Assembly (NCBI RefSeq): GCF_018310535.1
Contig: NZ_CP074102.1
Coordinates: 1,240,001 to 1,304,000, forward strand
Source of the DNA: Streptomyces mirabilis
GTDB taxonomy: Bacteria > Actinomycetota > Actinomycetes > Streptomycetales > Streptomycetaceae
Direction of reading: 5' to 3'
Length of the DNA stretch: 64,000 nucleotides
Part shown: positions 1-8,394 of the stretch, piece after piece
Position numbering within the stretch: the stretch's first letter is position 1
Layout: each line of letters begins with the position of its first letter
Translations under genes and position numbers: made by a program
Notes under the pieces: generated by a model
What the model was told of the DNA's origin: nothing
Database searches by the model: none
What the model saw: only the letters and a program-made list of their open reading frames with translations

Positions 1-86
1 ATCTGACCCGGGCCGCAGCGACCCGCTTTCGGACGGCCCCGAGCCATTCCCTGCCATTCCCTTCCGCCCGCACGGAGAGCACCTCA

Positions 87-437
87 ATGAGTACCCCCAC
101 CATCGTCCTGGCCGTCCTCCTCGCAGCGATCTTCCTCCTGCTGGGAGCCGCCAAGCTCGCGGCAGTGCCCGCGATGCGCCAGGCCGCAGCGCATGTCGGC
201 ATGACCACCACCCACTACCGCCTGCTGGGCGCCTTGGAGGTGGCGGCGGCAGCCGGGCTGCTGGCCGACCTGCGGATCACCGCGCTGGGTGCCGCCGCCG
301 CAGCGGGCCTGATCCTGCTCATGGCCGGAGCCGTCGTCATACACCTGCGCAGCGGCGACCCGGCCGCCCGCTGCCTGCCGGCCGCCGTCGTGGGCGCTCT
401 CGCCGCAGCCCATCTCGTCCTGTTGGCCGGCGGCTAG
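87..437 (+). CDS. DoxX-like small membrane protein
   Basis: A 116-residue, strongly hydrophobic protein with about four membrane helices. Its first helix is followed by LLGAAKLAAVPAMRQAA, the usual opening of DoxX-like proteins, a family of small integral membrane proteins often found beside oxidoreductases. A good site, CGGAGAG, lies 8 bases before the ATG. The gene is first in a same-strand run leading to an amidohydrolase and aromatic hydroxylases, so it probably belongs to that catabolic operon. The family's biochemical role is poorly defined; some members act with thiol or quinone redox enzymes. The protein looks intact, unlike its neighbours. The family call is fairly safe and the operon role is inference. 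Confidence 0.8.
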   Translation: MSTPTIVLAVLLAAIFLLLGAAKLAAVPAMRQAAAHVGMTTTHYRLLGALEVAAAAGLLADLRITALGAAAAAGLILLMAGAVVIHLRSGDPAARCLPAAVVGALAAAHLVLLAGG

Positions 438-528
438 CGGGCCCACACCCCCGTGGCCGCGCCGTCAGCACGCGCGGCCGTGACCGCCCGGCCGCCAGGA
501 CCGGCTGGGCACCGGGAGGAACACCACC

Positions 529-1274
529 ATGAGACGCATCGATGTCCACCAGCATGTGCTGCCCCCCGGCCTACACGTGCTCGCTGAAGTCGAAGGGCAG
601 CCACGCTCCCGGCCGCCGCGAACTGCCACAGCGGAGCCCCGAGCACGCCATCGCCCTGATGGACACCTACGCCGTCGAAACCGCAGTGCTGTCCCTGACC
701 ACCCCCGGCACCTGGCTGGGTGCCGGAGTCGAGGCGGCTGCCATGGCCGGCAGGTCAACGAGTGCGGCGCGGACCTCGTCGAGGACCGCCCCGACCGGTT
801 CGGGTACTTCGTCACTTCCCGCACCGTCCGTGCCAGGGCTGCCGCTGTTCGCCGCGGATTTCCTTCTCGACACCACCCCGCGCGGCGGCCAACCTGCTCC
901 TGCACGGCGTCGCGCGCCGCTACCCCAACCGAAGATCATCCTGTCCCACGCGGGCGATCTCCTCCCTTATGTCGCTCACCGGATCACCGCGGCCCTGGTC
1001 ACCGAGACCGGCCGCGGCTACGAGGAGATCCTCGAGGACCTGCGCAGCTTCTGGTTCGACACCGCCCTGTCTGGCAGACCCTCAGCATCGCCCAGCCTGC
1101 TGGCCTTCGCCCGCCCCGACCGGATGGTCTTCGGAACCGACTGGCCCTTCGCACCCGAGATTCGCCGTCGTTTTATTCACCGGCGACTACGACCGCTGTC
1201 CCGGCCTCGACACCGGCAGCCACCACGCCATCGACCGGAACAACGCCCATGCGCTGTTCCCCCGCCTCTCCTGA
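529..1274 (+). pseudogene. Frameshifted amidohydrolase (Amidohydro_2 / ACMSD-like)
   Basis: Homology to metal-dependent amidohydrolases of the aminocarboxymuconate-semialdehyde decarboxylase type can be followed only by changing frame several times. MRRIDVHQHVLPPG (metal-binding HxH) opens in one frame. A second frame carries HAIALMDTYAVETAVLSL, and the first resumes with DRPDRFGYF. A third gives NLLLHGVARRYPN. The second frame then gives KIILSHAGDLLPY and RPDRMVFGTDWPFAP, and the third supplies the tail FTGDYDRCPGLDT down to the stop. This is at least four frameshifts, so no functional product is expected. The intact ancestor probably hydrolysed or decarboxylated a ring-cleavage product in the same pathway as the hydroxylase directly downstream. 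A GGAGG site still precedes the ATG, which suggests the decay is recent. Confidence 0.8.
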
Positions 1275-1322
1275 GCCGTCCCCCTGCCCCTGGCCCCGAG
1301 CCGCGACACCCACGGAGTACCC

Positions 1323-3089
1323 ATGAACGACATCGACGTCCCTGTCCTCATCGTCGGCGGCGGCGGTGCGGGACTCACCGCCTCCATGCTGCTCAGCCGC
1401 ATCGGCGTCGAGTCCCTGCTGGTCACCGCCTGGCCGAGCACCTCCGTCCTGCCCAAGGCCCATGTCCTCAACCAGCGCGCCATGGAAGTCATGCGCGACG
1501 TCGACACGGCCGACACCATCTACGCCGCCTCCACCCCGGCCGAGCAGATGTCCCACACCGCCTGGTACGTCGGCCTGGCCGGCGACCACGAGGAGTACGG
1601 GCGCCGCGTCGCCATGATGGAGGCCTGGGGAGCCGGCGGGAACTCTCCGGAGTGGCTCGCGGCCAGCCCCGAGCGACAGGCCAACCTGCCCCAGATCCGC
1701 CTGGAGCCGGTTCTGCGCGCCCGCGCCGAAGAACTCGCGCCCGGCCGGGTCCGCTTCCACCACGAACTGACCGAACTCAGCCAGGACGACGAGGGCGTCA
1801 CCGCCACCATCACCGACCACGACACCGGCGAGACCTACCAGGTCCGGGCCCGCTACCTGCTGGGCTGCGACGGCGGCCGCACCGTCGGACCCGCCGTGGG
1901 CATCGTCCAGGAGGGCGTGCGCGACCTCGCCCGCGTCGTCTCCTTCCACATCTCCGCCGACCTGTCCCAGGTGGCGACCGACCCCGACGTGCTGATCCGC
2001 TGGCTGTGGCTGCCCGACCTCGGCATCCCGGGCGTACTCGTGCCCATGGGCCCCGACCACTGGGGACCGGAGTCCGAGGAGTGGGTCTTCCACCTCAACT
2101 ACGGGTCCGAGGACGGCCGCGCGCTGGACGACGAGGCCGTACTGTCCGACCTGCGCACGGCGCTGGGGCTGACCGAGGAACAGCTGACGGTCCACATGAT
2201 CTCCCGCTGGTCCCTGGAGGGTGTGGTCGCCGACCGCTACCGCGCCGGCCGCGTCCTGATCGCCGGCGATGCCGCCCACCGCCACCCGCCCACCGGCGGC
2301 CTCGGCCTGACCTCCGCCATGCACGACGTCCAGAACCTCACCTGGAAGCTCGCCGCCGTCCTGAACGGCCATGCCGGCGACGCCCTGCTGGACACCTACG
2401 AGCCCGAGCGGCGCCCGGCGGACGCCACCAACGTCCAGCGCTCGCTGGAAAACGCCATGAACCACATCGCCATCAACACCCTCTTCGGCGGCGGCCCGCA
2501 TGCCGGCGAGGAGGAGAACTGGCGCCAAGCCCGCCGTCTGTGGAGCGAGGACCCCGCCGACACCGGCTTCCGCCGCACCTTCCTGACCACCGTGGCCGCC
2601 CAGTCCGCGGAGTTCAACGAACTGGCCGTCGAGTTCGGCTACACCTACGACTCCGCCGCCGTCGTCCCCGACGGCACTCCCGCACCTGAGAACCCCGACC
2701 CCATCCGGATCTACAAGCCCGCCGCCCGCCCCGGACACCCGCTGCCCCACGCCTGGCTGGAAGACCTCGACGGCCACCGCGTGGCCCTGGCCCGCCTGGT
2801 CCGCCCCGGCCGCTTCCTGCTGATCGCCGGAGAGGACGGCCAGGCCTGGTGCGAAGCCGCCGAGAAGATCGCCGCCCAGGGCGGGCTGCCGCTGGACGCC
2901 ATCCGTATCGGCCACCTCGACGGCGACTACCGGGACCTGCGTTCCACCTGGGCCGCCGCCCGCGGGCACACCCCGCAAGGCGCCGTCGTGGTACGCCCGG
3001 ACCGCTTTGTCGGCTGGCGCGCCCACGGCACGGCCACCGACCCGGCCGCCGAACTCACCACCGCACTCGACACCCTGCTCGCACGGTAG
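1323..3089 (+). CDS. FAD-dependent aromatic hydroxylase, TfdB-like
   Basis: A 588-residue class A flavoprotein monooxygenase. Residues about 8-20 carry the dinucleotide fold GGGGAGLTASMLL. The second FAD motif GDAAHRHPPTGGLGL lies near residue 315, followed by DVQNLTWKLAAVL. The last 170 residues form the thioredoxin-like C-terminal domain typical of phenol and 2,4-dichlorophenol 6-monooxygenases. The reaction expected from the family is NAD(P)H-dependent ortho-hydroxylation of a phenolic ring; the substrate cannot be read from sequence. GGAG sits 5 bases before the ATG. It is the only intact catalytic gene in an operon whose amidohydrolase, VOC dioxygenase and second hydroxylase are all broken, so it may now act alone or be on its way to loss. 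Confidence 0.88.
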   Translation: MNDIDVPVLIVGGGGAGLTASMLLSRIGVESLLVTAWPSTSVLPKAHVLNQRAMEVMRDVDTADTIYAASTPAEQMSHTAWYVGLAGDHEEYGRRVAMMEAWGAGGNSPEWLAASPERQANLPQIRLEPVLRARAEELAPGRVRFHHELTELSQDDEGVTATITDHDTGETYQVRARYLLGCDGGRTVGPAVGIVQEGVRDLARVVSFHISADLSQVATDPDVLIRWLWLPDLGIPGVLVPMGPDHWGPESEEWVFHLNYGSEDGRALDDEAVLSDLRTALGLTEEQLTVHMISRWSLEGVVADRYRAGRVLIAGDAAHRHPPTGGLGLTSAMHDVQNLTWKLAAVLNGHAGDALLDTYEPERRPADATNVQRSLENAMNHIAINTLFGGGPHAGEEENWRQARRLWSEDPADTGFRRTFLTTVAAQSAEFNELAVEFGYTYDSAAVVPDGTPAPENPDPIRIYKPAARPGHPLPHAWLEDLDGHRVALARLVRPGRFLLIAGEDGQAWCEAAEKIAAQGGLPLDAIRIGHLDGDYRDLRSTWAAARGHTPQGAVVVRPDRFVGWRAHGTATDPAAELTTALDTLLAR

Positions 3090-3197
3090 GAACCGCTCAC
3101 CCGCCGTGCCACCCGGCCCGCCGATCGCCGCCGCAACCGGCGGGCCGGGTCCCACCCGCACCCCCACAGGTCGTGGAGCCACAGGAAGGGAATCCCC

Positions 3198-3683
3198 ATG
3201 AACGACCCGACATCCATCCCCGTCCCCGCCGCCGACGCCCACCAGGGCCTGCACAGCGAACAGGGTGCCCTGCGCGGGGAGCACCCCGGCCGCGCGGCCC
3301 AGCCCGTCATCAAGGTGGTCGACCTGGCCTGGCTGGAGTTCACCAAGCCCGACCTGGACCGCGCCGAGACCTTCGCCCACGACTTCGGGTTCACCACCGC
3401 CGCCCGTACAGATGACGCCCTGTATCTGCGCGGCGCCATGGCCGGTCCCCACTGCCTGGTGATCCGCCGCGGGCCCGCCTCCCGGTTCATCGGCCCCGCC
3501 TTCCAGGCTGCCGACGCCGCCGACCTCGACCGGCTGGCCCGTGCCACCGGCCACAAGGTCCGGCCGCTCACCGAGTACGGCGGAGGCCGTGCCGTGGACC
3601 TGCTCGACCCCTCCGGCACCCCGGTCCGGGTCGTACTCGGCGTCACCGAGGAGCCCGCACAGCCGCTGCAACAACCCCTCGCG
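3198..3683 (+). pseudogene. Truncated VOC-family (extradiol dioxygenase-like) gene
   Basis: The first 150 or so codons encode a glyoxalase/bleomycin-resistance fold: VVDLAWLEFTKPDLDRAETFAHDFGF, then a repeat-type strand set ending DLLDPSGTPVRVVLGVTEE. The opening resembles the N-terminal half of 2,3-dihydroxybiphenyl dioxygenase-like proteins, which are about 300 residues. Homology stops near 3650-3683, where sequence in another frame takes over as the middle of an MhpA-like hydroxylase. The open frame runs on to 3989 but is meaningless there. GGAAGGG precedes the ATG. I read this as a deletion that removed the dioxygenase C-terminal half, with its metal ligands, together with the front of the next gene. 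Confidence 0.75.
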
Positions 3684-4897
3684 AGGCCACCGGCGTCTCC
3701 CGTACGCTCCTGGCCGACGCCGTCCTGGGGTGCGACGGCGCCAACAGCCTGGTCCGCGCCTCCATCGGCTCCCGGATGCAGGATCTTGCCACCGCCCAGC
3801 AGTGGCTGGTCGTCGACATCCGCTGCCGCCTGCCGCTGCCCGCCTGGGACGGCGTCCACCAGATCTGCGATCCGCAACGGGCGGCCACCTACATGCGTGT
3901 CGGCGAGGACCGCTACCGCTGGGAGTTCCGCCTGCGCACCGGCGAGCAGCCGGAGCAGCTCACCGACCGGGATCGTCTGCTCGCGCTGATCGCACCCTGG
4001 ACGCCGGGCATCCCCGAGGACGAACTGCACGTCCTGCGCACCGCCTCCTACACCTTCCGCGCCCAGGTCGCCGACCGCTGGCGCAAGGACCGCGTCTTCC
4101 TGCTCGGTGACGCCGCCCACCTCACCCCGCCCTTCATCGGGCAAGGGATGGGCGCGGGCATCCGCGACGCCCACAACCTCGCCTGGAAGCTCGCCCGCGT
4201 CCTCACCGGCCGCGCGAGCGAGGCCCTGCTCGACAGCTACCAGGCCGAACGCCACCGCCACGCACAGCAGTTGATCCGCACGGCCGTGGCCGTCGGCGCT
4301 GTCATGACCGGAGGCGGAACGGGCACCGCACTGGCCCGCAAGGCCGTCCTGCCCGGCCTCTCCCGGCTGCCGGGTGCCTCCCATCTCGTCCTGTCCGCCG
4401 TCAGCCCGCCGTTGAGACCGGGCCCCCTGGTCAGCTCCCGTCGCCTCGGCCACCCGCGCCCCGGGACGCTGTGCCCCCAGCCCCTGGTCCCCGACTCAGA
4501 CGGCATTCCCCGCCCGCTGGACGACCTGCTCGGTGAGGACTTCACGCTCCTGGCCACCGCGCCGCTCGGTCCTGCCCTGTACGCGCTGGTGCGAGCGCTG
4601 GACGCCCGCGTCATCCACCTGCACGGCCCCCGGCGACAACAGCCCGGCACGGGCGGCGCCGCGCACCGCGCAGATCCGGGCACCGGTGCCCTGGTGCGTT
4701 GGATGGGCAGCGCGGGTGCCGTCCTGCTCCGCCCCGACCGTGTCGTGCTCGGCACCGCGGCCCGGCCACGCCCCGGCAGCACGTGCGGAGACGACCTGGC
4801 GGCCACCGCGGCGGCCTGGGCGCCCATGCTGTGCAGCGGCGGCCGTGCGGCCCGAGACGCCGCGATCGTGGCCACGGAATCGCGTGACGGCGGCTGA
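3683..4897 (+). pseudogene. 5'-truncated MhpA-like FAD hydroxylase
   Basis: From 3683 a new frame reads LLADAVLGCDGANSLVR, the conserved DG motif found around residue 160 of 3-(3-hydroxyphenyl)propionate hydroxylase-type enzymes. It continues with VFLLGDAAHLTPPFIGQGMGAGIRDAHN and an apparently complete C-terminus ending at 4897. The N-terminal GxGxxG nucleotide-binding segment is absent: the sequence upstream belongs to the VOC gene in a different frame. An internal ATG at 3776 could be translated, but the product could not bind FAD normally. The family hydroxylates phenylpropanoid-type rings ahead of extradiol cleavage, which fits the truncated dioxygenase it is fused to. The gene is non-functional as it stands. 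Confidence 0.82.
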
Positions 4898-5069
4898 GTC
4901 CGCATCGCGCAGGAGCTCCCGGTCTGTGCTGGACGTCCGGTCGCCCCACTCGCCGGCCAGATCGGCAACGAGCAGAAGGCGTTCACCAACTGGTGCCGGC
5001 TGTTCATCGGGCCTGGGCAGGGAATGCTCTGTCCGCGCCGGAGGTCACCACCGCCGCAACCTCCGTCTG

Positions 5070-5119
5070 CCCCAGGTGAAACAGGGCCAGATGGCCCCAG
5101 GCGAAACCGGGCCAGGCGG
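5070..5119. repeat. Two tandem 25-bp units in non-coding sequence
   Basis: Two adjacent 25-base units begin CCCCAGGTGAAACAGGGCC and CCCCAGGCGAAACCGGGCC. They lie in the gene-free stretch 4898-5282, downstream of the truncated hydroxylase, in which I see no coding homology. Function unknown; they may simply be a local duplication. Confidence 0.6.
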
Positions 5120-5210
5120 CGTGACGATGGAGATGTGCTGACCCAACCATGCAGGTTGCGGCGCCTTCGGCCCGGCGCACGGTTCTGACGCCCGGGTTTC
5201 GCCGCACGCC

Positions 5211-5245
5211 GTGGGCGCCGGTGTTCTGGGGACACCGGCGCCCAC
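5211..5245. terminator. Hairpin terminator, 14-bp perfect stem
   Basis: GTGGGCGCCGGTGT at 5211-5224 pairs exactly with ACACCGGCGCCCAC at 5232-5245 around a 7-base loop. There is no T-run, as is common in Streptomyces. It sits between the aromatic operon on the + strand and the alcohol dehydrogenase remnant on the - strand, so it could stop transcription from either side. Confidence 0.65.
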
Positions 5246-5282
5246 TCATCCCTGCCCGAGGTGGCTTCGCTGAACTTTGTGT

Positions 5283-5634
5283 TCAGGTGTCAGGGGACGA
5301 ATCGGGGTCGCCGATCTTGTTCTCCGGCCGGTTGACGGCGTCGGCGGCGTCGGCGAGCGGGATGTGGCCAGGGAGGGGGCCAGGCCGAGGCGGCCGGCTG
5401 CGGTCAGCCACACCAGCTCGCTGACGGACGCCGGGAAGCCGCCGTAGTGCCCACGCACCTGCTTGCTCAGGTGGTTGAAGGTCAGGCCCTCGCTGATGGT
5501 GAGCGGCTGGGGCGTGATGCCCACCAGGATCAGGGAGCCGTTCAGGCCGAGCACGGAGGCGGCCTGCTCGCGGACGATGGGCACGCCTGCGCAGTCGAAG
5601 GCGAAGTCCAGGCCCCGTCCGCCGGTGGCCGCGT
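5283..5634 (-). pseudogene. Alcohol dehydrogenase 3' remnant (MDR family)
   Basis: Read on the minus strand, ATGGRGLDFAFDCAG is followed by ASVLGLNGSLILVGITPQP and VRGHYGGFPASVSELVWLT. This is the C-terminal part of a zinc-type medium-chain dehydrogenase, roughly 115 of the usual 340 residues. Near 5370 the frame shifts: GHIPLADAADAV and ENKIGDP are read in another frame. The nucleotide-binding and zinc-site portions are missing, so this is a dead fragment. It is not a copy of the intact dehydrogenase at 9687-10733, whose matching region reads quite differently. Confidence 0.72.
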
Positions 5635-5807
5635 TTCGCCTTGGCGGAAGCGTGGATTGCGGCGGTGGTCGCTGCGGGCGGTGGTGAGGTCTTCCAGGAA
5701 CCCGACCAGCCTGGGAACGGTCTGTGTCGCCACCCGTATGGCGGCCTCCTGACGTATGTGTTGGAGTTGATATGGAACCTTTTGCGAGCAATCGGAAAGG
5801 TAGAGCC

Positions 5808-6261
5808 ATGACGGAGGCGACGGACCACATCACCCAATTGACGGATCGGGCGAAGCACGCACAAGAGCAAGTGCAAAGTGCCATCACCAAGAACCGGGAG
5901 CAGTTGTCGGCTGCGGTCGAACAGGCAGCAGTTGTCGGCTGCGGTCGAACAGGCTCAGCAGGAGGCGGAACAGCAGGCAGAGGAACTCCGCCGTGAGGCA
6001 GCCGAACAGAAGGCCGCTGCCGCTGCGTCACTGGAAGAGGCAAGGAACAAATGGCAGGAGCATGTAGCGACGGCCAAGATCCGTTTCCAGGAGCGCAAGG
6101 CCGAGCATGACGTGAAGCGCGCCGAGCACAACGCGGAGGATGCTGAGGACTATGCGTCGTTCGCGATCGACTACGCCGCCTCGGCGATCCTGGAGGCGGA
6201 ATCCGCTTCATTGGAAGCGTTGCTGGCCCGTGCGGAGGCCGAAGCCCTGGCCAGCAGATAG
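5808..6261 (+). pseudogene. Coiled-coil protein gene broken by a 28-bp duplication
   Basis: The ATG at 5808 begins MTEATDHITQLTDRAKHAQ, a charged helical protein. A tandem 28-base duplication at 5901-5956 shifts the frame after EQLSAAVEQA. In the shifted frame the protein continues with AQQEAEQQAEELRREAAEQK and reaches a stop at 6261. Removing one repeat copy restores one open frame of about 140 residues, rich in Glu, Ala, Lys and Gln and predicted to be almost entirely coiled coil. I do not recognise a family function. The downstream half, which starts inside the duplication, keeps Streptomyces codon bias, so the lesion looks young. A short product of about 63 residues could still be made. 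Confidence 0.75.
5901..5956 (+). repeat. 28-bp tandem duplication causing a frameshift
   Basis: CAGTTGTCGGCTGCGGTCGA begins at 5901 and again at 5929. The copies are identical over at least 25 bases, and the period of 28 is not a multiple of three. It lies inside the coiled-coil gene and is the sole visible cause of its frame change. Confidence 0.9.
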
Positions 6262-6715
6262 CCAGGATTCGTGCGCACCGGCATGCACTGCGTGACCTCC
6301 CAGAGCCGCCCGGCCCCGCAGGCGGTGCGCGACCCGCAGGCTGCGGGCCCACGGTCGTCGAGTGGCCGAAGCCGACGATCCGTATGGCTTTCAGTCGGCT
6401 CGGTCGGCCGGGGCCGTACTGTCTCCACGATCGCTCAAGAACGACAGCTGCCCTGAGAGATGTCTTCCGAAACAGCGGATATGCGGTCGTCGGAAGACGG
6501 GGCGAGCATTTTTTCAGGGCGGAACGGCCGGGGTAAACCTTGATGCCGACACCATCGGATGTGTACCGAAATCTCGGGACCGTGAGGATCACCGGCAGTA
6601 AGCGTCACCGCGAAGGTACCGCCATGGCGAAGAAGATCGAACATACGGGTGCTCGGCCGGCGGCGTCGGCGGGGGCGACGGGTGGGCTGGGCGGCAGATC
6701 GGAAGGAGTCTGCCC
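6262..6715. other. 454-base gene-free stretch upstream of the P450 operon
   Basis: No convincing gene. It contains an inverted repeat, GTCTTCCGA at 6462-6470 and TCGGAAGAC at 6490-6498, separated by 19 bases. A TTTTTT run lies about 13 bases past the right arm. This could be a regulatory site or a weak terminator. The promoter of the ferredoxin-P450 operon should lie here, but I cannot assign clear -35 and -10 boxes. Confidence 0.4.
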
Positions 6716-6934
6716 ATGCGCATCGCCGTGGACCTGAATCGGTGCCAGGGATACGCACAATGCGTGTATCTGGCGCACGAGGTCTTCAGATTGACTGGCC
6801 AGGAGGCGCTCACCTACGAGCCGAACCCCGATGACGAGCGGCGCCTGCAGGTTGAGCGTGCCGCTGCGGCGTGTCCGGTGCAGGCGATCGTGATCGACCG
6901 CTTGGACGGCGCGGAGGGGAGCGCGACGTCATGA
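6716..6934 (+). CDS. 3Fe-4S ferredoxin of a P450 system
   Basis: A 72-residue ferredoxin. Cysteines occur in CQGYAQC (residues about 10-16) and in AACPVQAI near residue 57. The missing fourth cysteine of the first motif is typical of actinobacterial [3Fe-4S] ferredoxins that pass electrons to cytochromes P450. AAGGAG precedes the ATG. The stop overlaps the ATG of the reductase (ATGA), so the two are translationally coupled. In the chain expected here, NAD(P)H reduces the flavoprotein reductase, the reductase reduces this ferredoxin, and the ferredoxin reduces the P450 encoded two genes downstream. Confidence 0.93.
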   Translation: MRIAVDLNRCQGYAQCVYLAHEVFRLTGQEALTYEPNPDDERRLQVERAAAACPVQAIVIDRLDGAEGSATS

Positions 6935-8334
6935 CCGTGCGGGCAACGGTCGCAGAGCTGGTGCGGGAGTTCAGAGCCAACGGCCGGATCGTCATCGTCG
7001 GTGCGTCCCTGGCCGGACTGCGGGCCGCCGAAGCCCTGCGTGAGGAGGGCTTCACCGGGTCTCTGACCATCATCGGGGACGAGCCGTACGAGCCCTACGA
7101 CCGTCCTCCGCTGTCCAAGCAGGTGCTCAAAGGCTGGGTGCCGGCTGACCACACCAAGCTGCCCCGCCTGCGAGAAGTGAATGCGGAGTGGCGGCTCGGG
7201 GTGGCCGCCACCGGGCTGGACCGGGCCGCCAGGCAGGTGCGCCTGGCCGACGGCGAGCAGATCCCGTACGACCGGTTGCTGATCGCCACGGGCACCCGGG
7301 CGCGACAGTGGCCGAACCCGGACGAGGCGGCCCTGGACGGGGTCCACACGCTGCGCTCGTGTGATGATGCCGCACAGCTGCAAAAGGCGCTGGCCGCGCC
7401 GCCGTCGCGGGTCATGGTCATCGGGGCCGGGTTCATCGGCTCGGAGGTGGCGTCCGTCTGCCGGGAACTCGATCTCCCGGTGACCGTCGTCGAGCGGGGC
7501 TCGGCGCCGCTGGTCGGCGCGCTCGGCGGGGTGATCGGTGAGATCGCCGCGGAGATGCAGCGCGGCCACGGCGTGGACCTGCGCTGCGGGCTGGGCGTGT
7601 CGTCACTGGAGGGCGACTCCGGCGGACACGTGCGGCGTGCGCATCTCTCGGACGGAACCACCATCGACGCCGACGTGGTGGTGGCCTCGCTGGGGTCGAT
7701 CCGCAACGTGGAATGGCTGGAGGGCGCCGGGCTGGCGTCCGGTTTCTGGGGCGTCGGTTGCGACGCCGGCGGTCGCGCCTTCGACGTCAACGGCGTGATC
7801 ACCGACAGCATCTACGTGGCAGGGGACGTGGCGCGCGCGCCCCACGTGCTGTACGAGTACCAGTTCCTCGCGATGGAGCACTGGGACAATGCCGTTCTCG
7901 GCGCCGAGGTCGCGGCCCACAACATGGTGAACCTCGAGCCCCACTACCGCCCGCATCTGTTGCTGCCCGGCTTCTGGTCCGGTCAGTTCGGCGTCAACAT
8001 CAAGTCCGTCGGCGTGCCGCCTTTCGGCGACGAGATCGTCTTCACGCAGGGGTCCGTCAAGGAGCGCCACTTCGCCGCCGCCTACGGTCGCCGCGGCCGC
8101 ATCGTCGCCGCCGTCACCTTCGATCACGGCAAGTGGCTGGAGTACTACGGGAAGCTGATCGAGCAATCGGGTCCGTTCCCGCCTCCGCCGCCGGGCTGGG
8201 ACCAGCCCCCCGACATGAAGCCGATCCCGGCCGAGTTCCCGCAACCCGGCGTCCCGACGGCGATCCCCGACGTCGTCCTGACCGGCCACGACCCGAGCGA
8301 GCGGAGGGCCGAGTTCCGGTCTCGCCCTCGTTGA
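6931..8334 (+). CDS. NAD(P)H-dependent ferredoxin reductase (FAD)
   Basis: A 467-residue pyridine-nucleotide-disulfide-type flavoprotein. FAD fold: IVIVGASLAGLRAAEAL near residue 22. NAD(P) fold: VMVIGAGFIGSEVASVC near residue 164. Second FAD motif: YVAGDVARAP near residue 298. DRPPLSKQVLKG is a hallmark of the putidaredoxin-reductase/rubredoxin-reductase group. The C-terminal reductase domain carries an extra proline-rich tail of some 40 residues. I chose the ATG at 6931 because it overlaps the ferredoxin stop as ATGA. It acts in the cytoplasm between NAD(P)H and the 3Fe-4S ferredoxin upstream. It appears intact. Confidence 0.92.
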   Translation: MTVRATVAELVREFRANGRIVIVGASLAGLRAAEALREEGFTGSLTIIGDEPYEPYDRPPLSKQVLKGWVPADHTKLPRLREVNAEWRLGVAATGLDRAARQVRLADGEQIPYDRLLIATGTRARQWPNPDEAALDGVHTLRSCDDAAQLQKALAAPPSRVMVIGAGFIGSEVASVCRELDLPVTVVERGSAPLVGALGGVIGEIAAEMQRGHGVDLRCGLGVSSLEGDSGGHVRRAHLSDGTTIDADVVVASLGSIRNVEWLEGAGLASGFWGVGCDAGGRAFDVNGVITDSIYVAGDVARAPHVLYEYQFLAMEHWDNAVLGAEVAAHNMVNLEPHYRPHLLLPGFWSGQFGVNIKSVGVPPFGDEIVFTQGSVKERHFAAAYGRRGRIVAAVTFDHGKWLEYYGKLIEQSGPFPPPPPGWDQPPDMKPIPAEFPQPGVPTAIPDVVLTGHDPSERRAEFRSRPR

Positions 8335-8394
8335 CGCGCCCGCCGGATGGGCGTGCAAGCGGACAGCATCGACAGGAAGAAGGAGGGGAGCCTC

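Noticed and set aside
542..2689. A 715-codon open frame on the + strand
   Set aside because: It runs through the frameshifted amidohydrolase and the TfdB-like gene out of frame; the part over the hydroxylase is Arg/Pro-rich nonsense, typical of GC-rich shadow frames.
1173..3674. An 833-codon open frame on the - strand
   Set aside because: Antisense shadow of the TfdB-like gene, Gly/Val-rich without motifs.
4533..5141. A 202-codon + strand frame across the end of the truncated hydroxylase
   Set aside because: Ser/Arg/Pro-rich shadow with no motif; its last part covers the non-coding 25-bp repeats.
5542..5733. Minus-strand frame MATQTVPRLVGFLEDLTTA as a gene start
   Set aside because: The opening looks natural but the remainder overlaps the dehydrogenase remnant out of frame; at most another fragment.
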